Positions 33,436 to 34,945 of a stretch of DNA of 34,945 nt are shown in pieces. Position 1 is the first letter of the stretch. Every line of letters starts with the position of its first letter. Position numbers and translations under genes: made by a program. Source of the DNA: Xinfangfangia pollutisoli (GTDB lineage: Bacteria > Pseudomonadota > Alphaproteobacteria > Rhodobacterales > Rhodobacteraceae); contig NZ_JAICBZ010000042.1 in assembly GCF_020179405.1 (NCBI RefSeq), positions 1 through 34,945 on the forward strand, read 5' to 3'. The notes beneath the pieces were generated by a model. It was given only the letters and a program-made list of their open reading frames with translations, did no database searches and was not told where the DNA came from.

Positions 33436-34086
33436 TCAGCCCTGCGTCAGGCGGGACAGAAACCCTGCAAGATCAGCGGTGTGGTGGTCGATATGCGGCG
33501 CAGGCTGCGGGTCGGGCGCGACATGGACGGTGCGCAGGCCCATGGCATGGGGCACTTCAAGATTGCGTGCGTCATCTTCGAACATCGCCGCTTTTGCGGG
33601 CAGAAGCCCGTCGGCGGCGAAGATCGTCTCGAAGGCCTCGCGCCGCGGCTTGGGATGGAACTGCGCATGTTCGACGCCATAGACCGCGTCGAAAAGCCCC
33701 GTCATCCCGCGCGCGGCCAGCACCCGCCCGGCATAGACCGCATCGGCATTGGTAAAGACGATCCGCCGCCCGGGCAGCGCCTGCAGCGCCGAAATCAGCG
33801 CCGGATCGGGCGCCAGGGCGGAGAAGTCGATGTCATGCACCTCGGCCAGGTAATCGCCAGGCTGCACGTCATGTTCATGCATCAGCCCCGCCAGCGTCGT
33901 GCCATACAGCGCCCAATACTGCTGGCGCAGCTGATCGGCGCGGTCGCGGTCGACGCCCAGCCGGCGCATGACCCAATCGGTCATCTTCACTTCGATCTGG
34001 TCGAAGAGCCGCGCCTCGGGCGGATACAGCGTCTTGTCAAGGTCGAAGACCCAGGTGGTCACATGGCGGAAATCTTGTGCAGGCAT
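33436..34086 (-). CDS. HAD-family hydrolase, pyrimidine 5'-nucleotidase type
   Basis: The 216-residue protein carries all HAD phosphatase motifs. Motif I is VFDLDKTLYP (nucleophile Asp15, acid Asp17), motif II IVFTNAD, motif III the Lys in FHPKPRREAF, and motif IV AAMFEDDARNLEVPHAMG. The YPPEARLFDQIEVKMTDWVM and QQYWALYGTTLAGLM cap region matches the pyrimidine 5'-nucleotidase (SDT1-like) group, which dephosphorylates UMP and CMP or related compounds. The actual substrate is untested. The ATG at 34086 is the last start before the protein-like region; the frame is open further but without family resemblance. The gene is divergent from the GntR regulator. Confidence 0.9.
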   Translation of the reverse strand: MPAQDFRHVTTWVFDLDKTLYPPEARLFDQIEVKMTDWVMRRLGVDRDRADQLRQQYWALYGTTLAGLMHEHDVQPGDYLAEVHDIDFSALAPDPALISALQALPGRRIVFTNADAVYAGRVLAARGMTGLFDAVYGVEHAQFHPKPRREAFETIFAADGLLPAKAAMFEDDARNLEVPHAMGLRTVHVAPDPQPAPHIDHHTADLAGFLSRLTQG

Positions 34087-34123
34087 GGCACCTTCTAGGC
34101 CGCGGCCCGGGCATTTGGAAGGG

Positions 34124-34152
34124 TTGATCGTGGCGGGGGGGGCGACTAGGCT
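34124..34152 (+). promoter_or_regulatory. Promoter of the GntR-family gene
   Basis: TTGATC (34124-34129) and TAGGCT (34147-34152) are separated by 17 bp. The predicted start near 34159 leaves a leader of about 21 nt before the GTG at 34180, but only about 6 nt before the ATG at 34165, which supports the GTG start. Confidence 0.5.
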
Positions 34153-34179
34153 CCGCCCGGCGGGATGGAGGCCCGAAGG

Positions 34180-34815
34180 GTGCAGAAAGATGCCTATACG
34201 CTGATCCTCGAGGCGATCGAGGCCGGAACCTACAAGCCTGGCGACCGGCTGGTGGAAAGTGAGCTGGCCGAAAGGCTGGGCGTCAGCCGCACCCCGGTGC
34301 GCGAGGCGCTGCAGCGGCTGGAGACCCAGGCGATGCTGACGCGCGACGGGCGCAGCCTGATCGTCGCGTCGCTGGATCACAACCAACTGGCCGAGCTTTA
34401 CGCGGTGCGCACCGAGCTGGAGGGGCTGGCCGCGCGGCTGGCGGCGCGGCATGCGACCGATGAAGAGATAAGGGTGCTGCAAAGCATGGTCGCCGAGGAT
34501 CGCCAGCTGCTGGGCGGCGATCCGCGCGGGCTGAGCCGGGCGAACAAGCGCTTTCACCGGCAGATCCATCTGGCCAGCCACAATCGCTTTCTGGTTCAGC
34601 AGCTGGATCTGGTGCATCGGTCGATGGCGCTGATGGCCAACACGTCCTTCGCGGCCGAGGGGCGCGACGAGGTGGCGCTGCATGAACATGCCGAGATCGT
34701 GGCGGCGATTGCCGCGCGCGATGGCGAGGCCGCCTATCAGGCGCTGAAAAAGCATATCAGCCAGGCGTTCGAGACCCGGCTGCGCGTGGATGCCGGCGAG
34801 TTGCGCCTGCGCTGA
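34180..34815 (+). CDS. GntR-family transcriptional regulator, FadR/FCD subgroup
   Basis: This 211-residue regulator has an N-terminal winged helix (GTYKPGDRLVESELAERLGV, SRTPVREALQRLE) and an all-helical FCD effector domain with the metal-site pattern spread over FHRQIHLASHN and HEHAEIVAAI. Members usually repress transport or breakdown of organic acids. Two starts are possible: ATG 34165 and GTG 34180. I prefer GTG because GGAGG (34167-34171) lies 8 bp upstream of it, while the ATG has no ribosome site. Its target genes are not evident; the divergent HAD gene or genes beyond the right edge are candidates. Confidence 0.9.
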   Translation: MQKDAYTLILEAIEAGTYKPGDRLVESELAERLGVSRTPVREALQRLETQAMLTRDGRSLIVASLDHNQLAELYAVRTELEGLAARLAARHATDEEIRVLQSMVAEDRQLLGGDPRGLSRANKRFHRQIHLASHNRFLVQQLDLVHRSMALMANTSFAAEGRDEVALHEHAEIVAAIAARDGEAAYQALKKHISQAFETRLRVDAGELRLR

Positions 34816-34945
34816 GCAGCGGGTGACGGGTCGGTCGGCGAACGGTCAGCAGGTGGCAGGTCAGCAAGCGGCAGCTTTGCGGGCGGCAGGTCTGCGGGCT
34901 GGGCGTCAGCGCCGGGCGGGGAGGGGGACGGTCGCGGCCGCGCCG
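34816..34945. other. Non-coding end with degenerate short repeats
   Basis: After the GntR gene the sequence repeats variants of GGCAGGTCAGCA / GGCGGCAGGTCTGCGG. Read on the minus strand, one frame gives a Pro/Ala-rich string with LPPA-like repeats and could be the tail of a gene entering from the right, but that frame runs into the GntR coding region before a stop. I cannot decide. Confidence 0.3.

Overview
The window looks like chromosomal DNA of an alphaproteobacterium of the order Rhodobacterales (Paracoccus/Rhodobacter-like). This is inferred from high GC with strong CTG, GCC and GGC codon bias, a split glycyl-tRNA synthetase with a small gene between glyQ and glyS, a SAM-II riboswitch in front of metZ, and the folB-folP-glmM order. 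It is mostly core-genome housekeeping DNA. I see no insertion sequence, prophage, CRISPR array, rRNA or tRNA.

Layout. 1-2235 (minus): an exported TPR protein cut by the left edge, and an alpha/beta hydrolase. 2380-5019 (plus): metZ behind a promoter, SAM-II riboswitch and terminator, then folE2 behind a structured leader that may be a folate-sensing RNA. 5051-7422 (plus): a small hydrophobic peptide, a DUF1287 protein and the potassium channel subunit TrkH. 7502-9313 (minus): an exported SPOR/peptidoglycan-binding protein whose protease-like domain has lost its catalytic triad. 9492-15891 (plus): glyQ, a small membrane-anchored protein, glyS and a pyruvate phosphate dikinase-like protein. 16094-16873: a SleB-type cell wall hydrolase. 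17001-20301: folB (with a C-terminal extension), folP and glmM. 20413-21795: an aldehyde dehydrogenase. 21800-28283 (minus): a glycosyltransferase and a double methyltransferase that overlap, opgG, a DUF2254 membrane protein, and ilvC with a strong terminator. 28410-31631 (plus): two overlapping Lrp/AsnC regulators, an enolase-superfamily enzyme and a class V aminotransferase. 31711-34086 (minus): a UbiH-type flavin hydroxylase, a small membrane protein and a HAD phosphatase. 34180-34815 (plus): a GntR/FCD regulator.

How the genes work together. Folate synthesis is represented three times (folE2, folB, folP), and metZ makes homocysteine, so two SAM- or folate-linked steps lie side by side, each with an RNA leader. 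glyQ and glyS form one tetrameric enzyme. The pseudo-protease, SleB hydrolase, GlmM and OpgG all act on the cell envelope.

The most notable items are: a patch of about 400 bp in glyS (12420-12840) with foreign codon usage and about 100 extra in-frame residues; the SAM-II riboswitch with a visible terminator and competing antiterminator; the folE2 leader; a dikinase-like protein with a degraded nucleotide-binding half; a FolB fused to an amino-acid-kinase-like domain; and three perfect hairpins packed end to end at 31637-31705. I found no clear candidate for a wholly new multi-gene system. The enolase-superfamily/aminotransferase pair next to twin Lrp regulators is the least explained gene group.
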